DNA from: Mesorhizobium sp. 1M-11
Lineage (GTDB): Bacteria; Pseudomonadota; Alphaproteobacteria; Rhizobiales; Rhizobiaceae
DNA length: 64,000 bases
Assembly (NCBI RefSeq): GCF_001303895.1
Contig: NZ_LJSD01000024.1
Span: 27,138-91,137 of the forward strand
Direction of reading: 5' to 3'
Shown here: piece after piece, positions 18,267-27,233 of the stretch
Position numbering within the stretch: the first letter of the stretch is position 1
How the letters are laid out: each line of letters begins with the position of its first letter
Made by a program: the position numbers and the translations under genes
Notes under the pieces: model-generated
Seen by the model: only the letters and a program-made list of their open reading frames with translations
Told to the model about the DNA's origin: nothing
The model's database searches: none

Positions 18267-19229
18267 TCAATATGTCGTGCGTCGCTCCTCGCTTGGCGGA
18301 CGGCCGAACTGCAGTCGGTAGCTCTGCGCGAAATAGGAATGCGAGGTGAAGCCGGTGGCGATCGCCACGTCGAGGATCGGCATGTTGGTCTGGCGCAGCA
18401 ATTCGCGGGCGCGCTCGAGTCTCAGCCGCATGTAGTAGCGCCCCGGCGTCACGGTCAGGTGCCTGAGGAACAGCCGTTCTACCTGGCGCACAGAAAGCCC
18501 GGCCGACTTGGCGAGCTGTACCGCCGACAAAGGCTCGTCGAGATGGTCGGCCATCAGCTCGACGATCTTGCGCAGCTTCTCCGACTTGCCGGTCAGGTCG
18601 CGCTCCGGTCCGACACGCTGGCGGTCGCCGGCCGAGCGGATGCGCTCGTGTTGGAACTGGTTGGCCACGGCGTTGGCAAGGTTGGCGCCAAAATCCGTGC
18701 GCACGATCTCCAGCATCAGGTCGATCGAAGTGGTGCCGCCGGCGCTGGTATAGCGCTTGCGGTCGATCTCGAAGACATTGCCGGTGCATTCGATGTCCGG
18801 GAAACGCTCCATGAAGCCGGCGCGGTTCTCCCAGTGGATGGTGCAGCGATGACCCTCGAGCTGACCGGCTTCGGCCAGAACATAGGAGCCGACCGAGAGT
18901 GCACCCAGCACGCCGCCGCGCCGACCCCAGGCGCGCAGGGCACCGAGCACCTTCGACTTGCCGGGGAATTCCAGGTTGAGCGCGGCACAGACGAACAGGA
19001 TATCGACCGGCGGCACGTCGGCCACGGCATAATCGACCTTCAGCGGCAGGTCGTTGGAAGCGGTAACGGCATCGCCGTCCGGCGAGACGGTGGTCCAGCC
19101 GTAGAAATCATGACCAAGCAAGCGGTTGGCCGAGCGCACGACATCGATCGCCGCCGCCACGGAAAACATCGGAAACTTGTCGACCAGCAGGAAGGCGAAG
19201 CGCCTGCCGCCTTGAACGGCGTCCGTCAT
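18267..19229 (-). CDS. GlxA-family AraC-type transcriptional regulator
   Basis: 320 residues from the ATG at 19229; a TTG at 19265 is the alternative. The N-terminal DJ-1/PfpI-like domain (about 10-180; FAFLLVDKFPMFSVAAAIDVVRSAN) is a ligand sensor. The C-terminal AraC domain has two helix-turn-helix units (LSAVQLAKSAGLSVRQVERLF and PILDVAIATGFTSHSYFAQSYRLQFGRPPSEER). Relatives control arginine, carnitine, choline or glycine-betaine catabolism. No obvious target neighbour: it is convergent with the SDR and followed by folD upstream on the same strand. Confidence 0.88.
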   Translation of the reverse strand: MTDAVQGGRRFAFLLVDKFPMFSVAAAIDVVRSANRLLGHDFYGWTTVSPDGDAVTASNDLPLKVDYAVADVPPVDILFVCAALNLEFPGKSKVLGALRAWGRRGGVLGALSVGSYVLAEAGQLEGHRCTIHWENRAGFMERFPDIECTGNVFEIDRKRYTSAGGTTSIDLMLEIVRTDFGANLANAVANQFQHERIRSAGDRQRVGPERDLTGKSEKLRKIVELMADHLDEPLSAVQLAKSAGLSVRQVERLFLRHLTVTPGRYYMRLRLERARELLRQTNMPILDVAIATGFTSHSYFAQSYRLQFGRPPSEERRTTY

Positions 19230-19290
19230 GATGGGCCGTTCTATAGGAACAGGAGGCGTCGGCAAAGCTCGGCTCTTTTAATGGCAGCGA

Positions 19291-20181
19291 TCAAAAGGAT
19301 GGTCGGTCGAGACCGGCGGCAAGATAGGCGGAAATGACGGTGTTGGCCATCAGCATGGCGATCGTCATCGGGCCGACGCCGCCCGGCACCGGCGTGATGG
19401 CACCCGCAACGGCCGCAGCTTCCGCATAGGCGACATCGCCGACGAGGCGCGTCTTGCCTTCACCCTTTTCAGGTGCGGGAATGCGGTTGATGCCGACGTC
19501 GATGACGGTGGCACCCGGCTTGACCCAATCGCCCTTGATCATTTCCGGCCGACCGACGGCGGCCACCAGAATGTCGGCCGTGCGGGCAAGTGCTGGTAGA
19601 TTCTTCGTGCGGCTGTGCGCGATGGTGACTGTGCAATTGGCGGCAAGCAGCAGGTTCGCCATCGGCTTGCCGACGATGTTGGAGCGGCCGACGACCACTG
19701 CGTTCAGTCCCGAGAGGTCCTTGCCGCGCACGCGCTCGATCAGCAGCATCGAACCGGCTGGCGTGCAGGGCACGAAGGCGGTTTCAAGCTCGCCGGCGCC
19801 GAGCTTGCCGACATTGATGAAGTGGAAGCCATCGACATCCTTTTCCGGCGCGATGGCCTGGATGACCTTGCCGGCGTCGATGTGGTCCGGCAGCGGCAAT
19901 TGCACCAGGATGCCGTGAATGGCCGAATCCGCGTTGAGGTCGGCAATGATGCCGAGCAGTTCGGCCTCACTTGTCTGAGCCTTCAGCGTGTGCTGCACGG
20001 AATGGAAACCGCATTCCTTGGCGGTGCGCGACTTCGAGGCCACATAGACCTGGCTTGCCGGATCCTCGCCGACGATGACCACTGCGAGCCCCGGCTTGGT
20101 GCCGGCAAGGGCTGCCGTCAGCGCCTTGACCTTGCCGACCACATCCTCGGCCACCTTCTTTCCGTCGATCACATCAGCCAT
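19291..20181 (-). CDS. folD: Bifunctional methylenetetrahydrofolate dehydrogenase / methenyltetrahydrofolate cyclohydrolase
   Basis: 296 residues, the normal FolD length. The active-site motif [15 protein letters not shown] carries the Tyr and Lys of the folate site; [21 protein letters not shown] and [15 protein letters not shown] form the NADP and folate clefts. The C-terminal [18 protein letters not shown] is diagnostic. It interconverts 5,10-methylene-, methenyl- and 10-formyl-tetrahydrofolate in the cytosol. Single-gene unit, with 390 bp of gene-free upstream sequence. Confidence 0.97.
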   Translation of the reverse strand: MADVIDGKKVAEDVVGKVKALTAALAGTKPGLAVVIVGEDPASQVYVASKSRTAKECGFHSVQHTLKAQTSEAELLGIIADLNADSAIHGILVQLPLPDHIDAGKVIQAIAPEKDVDGFHFINVGKLGAGELETAFVPCTPAGSMLLIERVRGKDLSGLNAVVVGRSNIVGKPMANLLLAANCTVTIAHSRTKNLPALARTADILVAAVGRPEMIKGDWVKPGATVIDVGINRIPAPEKGEGKTRLVGDVAYAEAAAVAGAITPVPGGVGPMTIAMLMANTVISAYLAAGLDRPSF

Positions 20182-20464
20182 GCTTCACCCGTAGCCAAAT
20201 CACATTCGCGCCAAAACAGACGGCGCGACATTCTCACGAAAATCGGCCGCTGCAATCCCGTCAAAACGCCGTCACATGCCGTAAACTCGAAACCCGCACG
20301 CCGTGTAACGTTTTTATCGATCCTCCCTGCGAGCGGAGGCACAGTCGCACCATGCACTTTCCAAGCCACTGATAAAGAATATGTTTTCGATCCATTAGGC
20401 CAGCCTCACAGACTTGTGATCGAACTTTCCAGCACGTGCGCGGTTTCCACGCAGTTGCACCGCT
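20182..20464. other. Upstream region of folD, no gene seen
   Basis: About 280 bp before the RIME-like repeat; with the repeat the gene-free stretch is about 390 bp. It probably holds the folD promoter. I could not place -35/-10 boxes with confidence, and I see no RNA fold or repeat here. Confidence 0.4.
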
Positions 20465-20554
20465 AGAGCGTTTCCGCTTTTCGCGGAAACGCTCTGGTTC
20501 TTTTTACGCAATTCCGGACGCAAAACCGCTGCGCACTTTTGCTGGAATTGCTCC
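20465..20554. repeat. RIME-like double-palindrome repeat, copy 2
   Basis: Same order of blocks as 8836-8939: AGAGCGTTTCCG stem, a spacer with TTTTTACGCAATTCC, the GACGCAAAACCGCT block, and TGCTGGAATTGCTC. It is slightly shorter in the first loop. It lies 18 bp upstream of a small secreted-protein gene. Confidence 0.85.
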
Positions 20555-20571
20555 AAGCACGGAGACCTCCC

Positions 20572-20838
20572 ATGTTCAAAACCATCCTCGTCGCCACGGT
20601 TCTCTCTGCAGGGCTGGCGACCTCCGCAATGGCCCAAGGCAGTGATAGCCAGTGGGGCGACTGGTCGTGGTGGCACGGCAACACCGACACCACGACAACA
20701 GGCAGCATCAACAGCGTGTCGCCGACTGCGCCTGGCGCTCCGGTAACGACTGGCGCGAACGGCCCCTGTGCAGACACCGGCATGGGCCCTGACGCGAATG
20801 CCGGCATCAACGTCAACGATCAGTATTGCGGCAAATAA
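20572..20838 (+). CDS. Small secreted protein of unknown function
   Basis: 88 residues. The ATG at 20572 follows GGAGACCTCCC. A Sec signal peptide (residues 1-22, cleavage after AMA) leaves a mature protein of about 66 residues rich in Ser, Thr, Gly and Trp (WGDWSWWHG), with two cysteines (PCADTG and YCGK) that could form a disulfide. No known family recognised. It lies between a RIME-like repeat and a convergent glycosyltransferase gene. Confidence 0.75.
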   Translation: MFKTILVATVLSAGLATSAMAQGSDSQWGDWSWWHGNTDTTTTGSINSVSPTAPGAPVTTGANGPCADTGMGPDANAGINVNDQYCGK

Positions 20839-20858
20839 GCTGCCACTCGTTTTCCAAG

Positions 20859-20889
20859 CGGCCGCGGAAGCACCTCGCTTTCGCGGCCG
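20859..20889. terminator. Hairpin between convergent genes
   Basis: Arms CGGCCGCG (20859-20866) and CGCGGCCG (20882-20889) enclose a 15-base loop in the 60-bp gap between the small secreted protein and the WecG-type gene. There is no T-run on either side, so bidirectional termination is only likely from position. Confidence 0.4.
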
Positions 20890-20897
20890 AAGCCTTG

Positions 20898-21659
20898 CTA
20901 GCGGCTGGCCCCGGCAAGGATTTCCTTACCCGTCAGCTTCTGACGCATGACACGCCATAAGAAAAGCGGGTTGCCGACGACATAGCGGCGCCACAGCCGG
21001 CCTGGCTCGATCACAAACCGGAACACCCATTCGAGCCTGGATTTGCGTACCCACAGCGGCGCGCGCGGCACCGAACCGCTCAGGAAATCGAGCAGCGCGC
21101 CGACGGCGAATGGCAGCGTGCAGTGACGTTGGTCGAGATTTCCGGCAATCCACAACTCCTGGCGCGGCACGCCCATGGCGACCAGCAGGATATCCGGCCG
21201 AAGCTCCGCCAGTCGTTCGATGATCTGGGGCTCTTCCGCAGTGGAAAAGAAGCCGTCATGAACGACAACGATCTTGTGCTGCGGTGCCAGTTCCCGAAGC
21301 CTTTTGCAGGCACCTTCAGCGTTTTCGCGCGTAGCGCCGAGCAGGCCGACGGTCAGCGGCTCCTTGATCGCCTTGAGCAGCCCCGGTACCAGATCGGTGC
21401 CGTTGAGATTGGCCGGGAATTTCTCGCCATAGAGCAGTTTGGCGGCGATATCGACACCGATGCCGTCCGGCAAAACCAGGAAATCACCTAGCGCCGCGGC
21501 AAAACCGTCGTCCGCGCAGGCGATGTTGGCATTGTGGGCGTTGAGGAAGGTGATTTTGGTGAACTGCCTGTCGCGCACCAGTTGGGTGAGCGACAACAAC
21601 GCCTCATCCCAGCTGAGACTCGCCACCGGAATTCCCAGGATCGATTTTGTGCACCCCAT
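20898..21659 (-). CDS. WecG/TagA/CpsF-family glycosyltransferase
   Basis: 253 residues. The family pattern is visible: KITFLNAHNANIACAD near the N-terminus, LPDGIGVDIAAKLL, NLNGTDLVPGLL, LLGATRENAEGACKRL, and DILLVAMGVPRQELWI with GALLDFLSGSVPRAPLWVRKSRLEWVFRF at the C-terminus. These GT26 enzymes transfer N-acetylmannosaminuronate, GlcNAc or another sugar to a lipid-linked acceptor at the inner face of the membrane. No other exopolysaccharide gene is adjacent, so the polymer served is unknown. Confidence 0.92.
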   Translation of the reverse strand: MGCTKSILGIPVASLSWDEALLSLTQLVRDRQFTKITFLNAHNANIACADDGFAAALGDFLVLPDGIGVDIAAKLLYGEKFPANLNGTDLVPGLLKAIKEPLTVGLLGATRENAEGACKRLRELAPQHKIVVVHDGFFSTAEEPQIIERLAELRPDILLVAMGVPRQELWIAGNLDQRHCTLPFAVGALLDFLSGSVPRAPLWVRKSRLEWVFRFVIEPGRLWRRYVVGNPLFLWRVMRQKLTGKEILAGASR

Positions 21660-21925
21660 GCCGGAGTCCCTGATAGCAGGCCTCTCGGCTGCCCTGCCGC
21701 TTGATCATGGCCCGCACCGCCGCCAGTGCGAACATCTGAAGCGTTCCCGTCTTCGGCACGGGCATCGTGACCCAGCGATGACGCAGACAGGAGAAGCCCC
21801 ATTATCTTTCCGCAGCCAGCATTAACAAGGGTCCGTGAAGCGATGATTAAGAGGATCGAGGCAAGCGGCAAGCTCTTCCACCACCCCGCATGACCGTCTA
21901 TGGAAGGGCTTTCGGGAGGCTTTCG

Positions 21926-22741
21926 ATGACCATCAAGCTTGTTCTCGCCGGCTGCGGCAATATGGGTTACGCCATGCTGGCCGGCTGGTTGAAATCCGCC
22001 AAGCTGAACGCGGCGGAAGTGCTGGTGGTGGAGCCCGCCGACGCATTGCGCGCCCGCGCCGAAGCATTGGGCTGCCCGGCGGTAGCGGGTGCAGAGGGCA
22101 TTCCGGCAGATACGAAGCCGACGCTTGTCGTACTGGCCGTGAAGCCGCAGGTGATCCGCGAGGTGACGGCCGCCTACACAAAATTCGGCAATGGAGAGAC
22201 GACTTTTCTCAGCGTCGCCGCAGGCACGCCTGTCGCCACCTTTGCCGGCATTCTGGGTGATCGCACGCCGATCGTGCGCTGCATGCCGAACACGCCAGCC
22301 GCCATCGGTAAGGGCATGATGGTGGTGTTTTCCAACAGCCTGGTTTCCGAGGCTGCGAAGAGCGTTGTGGCCGACCTGCTTTCCTCCAGCGGCGCGGTCG
22401 CAACGATCGACGACGAGGCTCTTATGGATGCGGTAACGGCGGTGTCCGGTTCCGGCCCTGCCTACATCTTCCACTTCATCGAATGCCTGACCGCCGCAGG
22501 CGAACATGCCGGCCTGCCGGCCGAAACAGCGAAGCTGCTTGCCATGCAGACCGTCTACGGTGCCGCCACGCTCGCCGCCGAAAGCGGTGAAGAGCCCGGT
22601 CTGCTGCGCCAGCAGGTCACCAGCCCCAACGGCACCACAGCGGCAGCCCTTGGCGTCTTGATGGGCGGTGACCGGCTGAAAGACCTCGTCACCGAAGCCG
22701 TCGAGGCGGCGCGGGCACGCTCGGTGGAACTGGGGAAGTGA
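21926..22741 (+). CDS. proC: Pyrroline-5-carboxylate reductase
   Basis: 271 residues; the ATG at 21926 has the ribosome site GGGAGGC. Motifs: cofactor loop LAGCGNMGYAMLAGW, SVAAGTPVATFAGIL, RCMPNTPAAIGKGMM, and the family signature around TAVSGSGPAYIFHFIECLTAAGEHAG and QQVTSPNGTTAAAL. It makes proline from pyrroline-5-carboxylate with NAD(P)H. The next gene (22755) is 13 bp downstream and probably co-transcribed. Confidence 0.96.
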   Translation: MTIKLVLAGCGNMGYAMLAGWLKSAKLNAAEVLVVEPADALRARAEALGCPAVAGAEGIPADTKPTLVVLAVKPQVIREVTAAYTKFGNGETTFLSVAAGTPVATFAGILGDRTPIVRCMPNTPAAIGKGMMVVFSNSLVSEAAKSVVADLLSSSGAVATIDDEALMDAVTAVSGSGPAYIFHFIECLTAAGEHAGLPAETAKLLAMQTVYGAATLAAESGEEPGLLRQQVTSPNGTTAAALGVLMGGDRLKDLVTEAVEAARARSVELGK

Positions 22742-22754
22742 CCTCCGCAGCAGA

Positions 22755-23087
22755 ATGACAAGACCCGAACCACTGAAGGTCGGCGATCCGGTTAGGATCC
22801 TGATCGACGAAACGGAAATCCCGGGACAGGTGCTGGCGCTTGCCGATTGGCAGTGGATTCTCGTGCAGACGGATGACGGCCGCCTCTGGCTGGACGTGGT
22901 GATGAATGTTTCCGCTGCCTATTGGTCACAGCTCGTGCTGTTGGATTCCAGCACGAACGCGAAAGACCTGCATGCCATCTCAGAAATCGCGCGTGCCGTG
23001 GCATGGCATCCGCGCCGCGTGGATGTCGTGGATGTCCCAGGCGCCGAGCGGCTTGGGAGGCCGGGCGAACGACTGACGGGGCTCTGA
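22755..23087 (+). CDS. Hypothetical protein downstream of proC
   Basis: 110 residues, starting 13 bp after proC. The first half is beta-rich (VGDPVRILIDETEIPGQVLALADWQWILVQTDDGRLWLDVVMN), suggestive of a small barrel; the C-terminal part is helical with basic residues. No signal peptide or membrane helix. I do not recognise a family, and the product of this gene may simply travel with proC. Convergent with the next gene. Confidence 0.65.
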   Translation: MTRPEPLKVGDPVRILIDETEIPGQVLALADWQWILVQTDDGRLWLDVVMNVSAAYWSQLVLLDSSTNAKDLHAISEIARAVAWHPRRVDVVDVPGAERLGRPGERLTGL

Positions 23088-23094
23088 GCGGAAC

Positions 23095-24405
23095 TCAGCC
23101 GTAGAGCATCTGGTCCTGCTGCCTGCGCAAGGCATAAAGCCGCGTCGAACTGTCCGAAGCTGCGTTGTCGGCGGTGAGCAGCTCGCCCTTCTTCACCGGC
23201 TTCAACACCTTGCCGCCCTCGAGCAGGCCGACCGGCACGGCGCGCTCAGCGCGCGCTTCCTCGACCGTCATCGTCCAGGAGCGATAGCAGGTCTCGCCGA
23301 TGGCATCGAACGTCTCACCGGCGGCGAGGTCGCGCTTGGCGACCGCGCAGACCTCGGCGACGGGGCGCGGCAGCGGCACCATATCGGGCTTGCCGTAAAG
23401 CATGATGCGGGCTGCCGTCAGCGGCACTTCCAGCGAGGTCAGGTGATAGGGCCGGAACAGACCGTAATACGGCCCCTTGCCGACATGCAGGTCGTCAAGC
23501 CGCTCGATGACGCGCGGATGCGTGGCTTCGACGATGACGAAGACGCCGGGCGCCACGCCCTTGCCGATGGTGTAATCGACCACGCCTTTCCTCGACAGCA
23601 CGCCGCCATCGGCGCGCGGGATCAGCACCTTGGCCAGTTCGTCACGGTTGGCGGCGGGGCCGTGCATGCCGGGCCTGTCCGGGACAAGGCCGGTGGCGTT
23701 GGCGATGGCACACATCTCGACCATGGTCTTGGAGCCGTCGACGAACTCGACCAGCATGCGCGGGTTCATGTTGCGGCGTTCGGCCTCGGCGCGATAGTCG
23801 TCCGGCACGGCGTCATGGTTGAGCGGATTGTTCTTGCCCTTGCCGGCAGCGACGACCGTGCAGCCGAGCGCGGACACGAATTCGATCAGCTCCATGCAGG
23901 AAGACGGCTCATCGCCGGCGCCGAGCGAATAGACGACGCCGAGCCGGTCGGCCTCCTTCTTCAGCAGGCAGCCGATGGTGACGTCGGCTTCGACATTCAT
24001 CATCACCAGGTGTTTGCCGTGTTCCATCGCCGACAGGCAGAAATCGGCGGCGACGCCAGGCTTGCCGGTGGCGTCGATGACGACGTCGACCAGCGGGTTG
24101 GTGACCAGCATGTCGTTGGAGGTGATGGCGATCCTGCCAGCCTCGATCGCCGCGGTGACCTGCGCCTGGTTTTCGGCTTCGCGCGCCATCGCCTCGTCGC
24201 CATAGGCGATGCGGATCGCTTCGCGCGCCGTGTGGGGGCGCCGGGTAGAGATGGCACAGACCTCGATGCCCGGCATCAGCATGCCTTGCGTGACCAGGTC
24301 GGTGCCCATTTCGCCGGAGCCGATGACGCCGATGCGCACGGGCCTGCCCTCGTCGGCGCGCCTGGCGAGATCGCGGGCAAGTCCGGTCAGGGCGACATTG
24401 GTCAT
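23095..24405 (-). CDS. NAD(P)-dependent homoserine-dehydrogenase-like oxidoreductase with SAF domain
   Basis: 436 residues. An N-terminal Rossmann fold (RIGVIGSGEMGTDLVTQGML) is followed by a homoserine-dehydrogenase-like catalytic region (VIDATGKPGVAADFCLSAMEHGKHLVMMNVE; GAGDEPSSCMELIEFV). The C-terminal ~80 residues form a SAF domain (AVAKRDLAAGETFDAIG ... GELLTADN). Proteins of this build act on sugar-acid or polyol-type substrates rather than homoserine, but the substrate here is unknown. Single gene, convergent with 22755. Confidence 0.82.
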   Translation of the reverse strand: MTNVALTGLARDLARRADEGRPVRIGVIGSGEMGTDLVTQGMLMPGIEVCAISTRRPHTAREAIRIAYGDEAMAREAENQAQVTAAIEAGRIAITSNDMLVTNPLVDVVIDATGKPGVAADFCLSAMEHGKHLVMMNVEADVTIGCLLKKEADRLGVVYSLGAGDEPSSCMELIEFVSALGCTVVAAGKGKNNPLNHDAVPDDYRAEAERRNMNPRMLVEFVDGSKTMVEMCAIANATGLVPDRPGMHGPAANRDELAKVLIPRADGGVLSRKGVVDYTIGKGVAPGVFVIVEATHPRVIERLDDLHVGKGPYYGLFRPYHLTSLEVPLTAARIMLYGKPDMVPLPRPVAEVCAVAKRDLAAGETFDAIGETCYRSWTMTVEEARAERAVPVGLLEGGKVLKPVKKGELLTADNAASDSSTRLYALRRQQDQMLYG

Positions 24406-24586
24406 GAACAGGTTCCGATGGGTCGCAGGGCTCTTGCCGGAAACGGCCAGACCTTGTCAACAAACCGCCGTGGCGTCGAGTCCGCTGCACGCATTGTGAT
24501 TGCCGAACCTTGAGTCTGGATCATTGGGAAACCAACGCCGCCGGTCTATGGAATAATCCCGCCGAGTGAGCCTGACGGAGCGATCC

Positions 24587-25306
24587 ATGCGCATTCTCGT
24601 CTTCCAGCATGTCGATGTCGAACATCCCGGCATCTTCCGCGACTTCTGGGCCGAGCAAGGGCATGAATGGGTGCCGGTTGAACTCGATATCGGCGAGCCG
24701 ATCCCTCCCTTCGATGGTTTCGACCTGCTCGCCGTGTTCGGCGGACCGATGGATGTCTGGCAGGAAGAGGCGCATCCTTGGCTGGTGCCCGAGAAGGCGG
24801 CGATCCGGCGCTGGGTGATCGAGCTCGGACGACCCTATCTCGGCATATGCCTCGGCCACCAGCTGCTGGGTGCAGCACTTGGCGGCGCGGTCGGCCTGAT
24901 GGGCAAGCCGGAAGTGGGCTTGGCATCGGTCGAGCTGACGGAGACCGGCCGCAACGATCCAATCTTTGCGGGGCTCGGGCCCTCGGTCGACTGCCTGCAA
25001 TGGCACGGCGCGGAAATTGCGCGCCTGCCCGAAGGCGCTGAGATCCTGGCCAGCAATGCCGCCTGCACGACGCAGGCGATCCGCTGGGGCCGGCACGCCT
25101 ATGGTTTCCAGTATCATCTGGAAGCCATGGAAACGACAGTGGCCGACTGGGCTGCGATCCCCGAATACAAGCAGAGCCTGGAAAAGGTCATGGGCGCCGG
25201 CGCCGCCGCGAAGCTGGAGGCGGAGATGGCGCCACGGCTTGGCGATTTCCGCAAGGCGGCGAAAAGGCTGAACGACAATCTGATGGCCATTGTCGCCGCA
25301 TCGTAA
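24587..25306 (+). CDS. Class I glutamine amidotransferase family protein
   Basis: 239 residues from the ATG at 24587 (GGAG six bases upstream). The nucleophile C88 lies in LGICLGHQLLG, with the catalytic His and Glu in FQYHLE. This matches the stand-alone GuaA-like or gamma-glutamyl hydrolase group often labelled type 1 glutamine amidotransferase. It may hydrolyse a gamma-glutamyl bond; a link to the gamma-glutamylpolyamine genes at the start of the window is possible but they are 20 kb away. Single gene. Confidence 0.86.
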   Translation: MRILVFQHVDVEHPGIFRDFWAEQGHEWVPVELDIGEPIPPFDGFDLLAVFGGPMDVWQEEAHPWLVPEKAAIRRWVIELGRPYLGICLGHQLLGAALGGAVGLMGKPEVGLASVELTETGRNDPIFAGLGPSVDCLQWHGAEIARLPEGAEILASNAACTTQAIRWGRHAYGFQYHLEAMETTVADWAAIPEYKQSLEKVMGAGAAAKLEAEMAPRLGDFRKAAKRLNDNLMAIVAAS

Positions 25307-25463
25307 GGCGTCATCGCCGTAGAGGGACGACCCCTTGACCGCTGTCGGCGGCCCTTATGAAATCCTTATTTTTTGCCATCGCCTTCTCTCTCGAACCCTT
25401 ATGCCGAGGCTCCTAACTTCCCGGCTGCACACGCTCCAAGGCGCGGTGCGAAAGGAACGAGAC

Positions 25464-25625
25464 ATGTACAGCTATTACATCCCCGATGACGACGACCGCA
25501 TGCCCCATGCCGTCGCCCGCAGCATGCAGAACAGGCGGGACGAGCCGCTGATGTTCGTGCGGCTTTTCCTGGTGATCGCGATCTTCTTTGCCGCGATTGC
25601 CTGTTTCCATCAATTCATCGGGTGA
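25464..25625 (+). CDS. Small single-pass membrane protein
   Basis: 53 residues. The ATG at 25464 follows AAAGGAACGAGAC. An acidic N-terminal part (DDDDR) and an amphipathic stretch are followed by one transmembrane helix at about residues 30-50 (FVRLFLVIAIFFAAIACFHQF). No family recognised. It lies six bases before the next small gene, so the two form a unit upstream of the DapA-family gene. Confidence 0.65.
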   Translation: MYSYYIPDDDDRMPHAVARSMQNRRDEPLMFVRLFLVIAIFFAAIACFHQFIG

Positions 25626-25631
25626 TCGGCG

Positions 25632-25853
25632 ATGCGCAATTCCCTGATTTCGGAGCCTCCTTCCGCGGCCCACCGTTTCCTGGTCGGACGCGACGGCGAA
25701 GGGCGCTGGATCGCCCGCGATGAACTCGGCCTGACCGGCGGCGTCTTCGCCGACAGGGCATCGGCGATCCATTTCGCCGAGACCGAAAGCGATCACAAGG
25801 CCGGCTGCGTCAGCCTCGCCCCGGACAGCGCCCGGCTTTCGCTCTTCAACTGA
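25632..25853 (+). CDS. Small hypothetical protein
   Basis: 73 residues, cytosolic. It contains FLVGRDGEGRWIARDELGLTGGVFADRASAIHFAE, a compact beta-beta-alpha pattern like DUF2188-type or other small 'whole-protein repeat' folds found in rhizobia. No catalytic motif. Close behind the membrane protein at 25464 and 84 bp before the DapA-family gene. Confidence 0.65.
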   Translation: MRNSLISEPPSAAHRFLVGRDGEGRWIARDELGLTGGVFADRASAIHFAETESDHKAGCVSLAPDSARLSLFN

Positions 25854-25937
25854 ACGGGACCGGCCGGCGACGCTGCGCCCCGCGAGAAAGGCTCGCCGCC
25901 GGCCGGCCCGAAACCGGGCCAGCAAAAGAGAACTCCC

Positions 25938-26864
25938 ATGCACATCGACAGAACCCGCTTCAAAGGCGCCATCGCGGCGCTGCCGACCCCGTTCCGCAAA
26001 GGCACGGTCGACATGGCCGCTTTCGATTTCCTGATCCGCTGGCAGATCGACCAGGGCATAAACGGCGTCGTCGTCTGCGGCACCACCGGCGAAGCGCCGA
26101 CGCTGACGCATGACGAACGCCTGTCCGTAACGCGCCGTTGCGTCGAAACCGTCGCCGGCCAGGTCCCGGTGATCGCCGGCACCGGCTCGAACAACACCGA
26201 AGAGACGGTCGCCGCGACGCTCGCCGCCGCGGCCTGCGGCGCCGATGCCGCCCTTGTCGTGACGCCTTATTACAACAAGCCCGGCCAGGAGGGCCTCTAT
26301 CGCCACTTCGCGGCGATCGCCGAGGCAGCGACGATCCCGGTCATCCTCTACAATGTGCCGTCACGCACTGGCGTCGACCTGTTGCCGGACACGGTGCGCA
26401 GGCTGGCGGCCTTCCCGGCGATCATCGGCATCAAGGATGCCACCGGCGACCTCGACCGGCCCGAGCGCACCGCCAGGCTCGCCGGCGCGGAATTCCTGCA
26501 GTTTTCCGGGCACGATGCCACCGCACTTGCCTTCAACACGATCTGCGGCGCCGGCACGATTTCGGTCGCCGCCAATGTGGCGCCCGGCCTCTGCGCCGAG
26601 ATGCACCGTGCCTGCCGCACCGGCGACCTGCTGTCGGCGAAGACAATCCGGCGCAGGCTGGAACCGTTGATCGCGGCACTGGAGCGGGAAACCAACCCGG
26701 TGCCGGTGAAATACGCGCTGCACCGCCTGCTCGGGCTGAGCCCGGAAGTGCGCCTGCCGCTGACGGCAGCACAGCCGGAAACCGAAGCCGCCGTCGAACA
26801 GGCGATCACCGCTTTGTTCCCGTTCGATTTCGACCAGCCCCAGCGCGTCGCCACGCGCCGCTAA
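25938..26864 (+). CDS. DapA-family (dihydrodipicolinate synthase / N-acetylneuraminate lyase) protein
   Basis: 308 residues of the class I aldolase barrel. The Schiff-base lysine K166 (IIGIKDATGD), the catalytic Tyr Y138 (LYNVPSRTG), the TTGE motif at 49-52 and YYNKPGQEG are intact, which fits true dihydrodipicolinate synthase (aspartate semialdehyde plus pyruvate). The basic, Arg-rich C-terminal tail (VATRR) is unremarkable. Rhizobia carry several paralogues, so another aldolase or dehydratase role is possible. Confidence 0.85.
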   Translation: MHIDRTRFKGAIAALPTPFRKGTVDMAAFDFLIRWQIDQGINGVVVCGTTGEAPTLTHDERLSVTRRCVETVAGQVPVIAGTGSNNTEETVAATLAAAACGADAALVVTPYYNKPGQEGLYRHFAAIAEAATIPVILYNVPSRTGVDLLPDTVRRLAAFPAIIGIKDATGDLDRPERTARLAGAEFLQFSGHDATALAFNTICGAGTISVAANVAPGLCAEMHRACRTGDLLSAKTIRRRLEPLIAALERETNPVPVKYALHRLLGLSPEVRLPLTAAQPETEAAVEQAITALFPFDFDQPQRVATRR

Positions 26865-27233
26865 AGGGCGAGGCAGCAGGGTGTTTTACCCACAACTCAA
26901 GACCGCAAATTTCAGAAAAATATCAGAATCCGGACCTTGCCTCATCAGGCCATCCGCCCGATGAAACGTGAGGGCTGCCGTTGCGACTGTTTCGGCGGAC
27001 CGATGTCACATTCTGGCCCCAACGGTCCCCCGCTCAGCTGACGCTGGGCGGGTTTTTTCGCGTTATGACCGGAAATGAAAACCTTGGTCCGGAGCCGGGA
27101 CAGATGGTCCGCGAGGGCCTCTGAGCGCGCCGAGTTTCGCTTACCGACAGGAAACGAAGTTGCCTGATATTGATGTATCGGATATTCGAACGTTGGGCAC
27201 TTTGCCCGCAAATCCAATTGGGAGAGGCTCGCC
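26865..27233. other. Gene-free stretch with a terminator and probable cupin-gene promoter
   Basis: 370 bp. The first 160 bp has no open frame I trust and ends in a rho-independent terminator at 27027-27056; it could be the 3' untranslated region of the DapA-family gene or an independent small RNA. The second half should contain the promoter of the cupin gene; TTGCCT near 27159 is only a weak -35. Confidence 0.4.
27027..27056 (+). terminator. Rho-independent terminator A
   Basis: A ten-base stem CCCGCTCAGC / GCTGGGCGGG (one G-U pair) with the loop TGAC is followed directly by TTTTTT. It lies about 165 bp downstream of the DapA-family gene. Its stem is the same as that of terminator B after the cupin gene. 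Confidence 0.9.
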
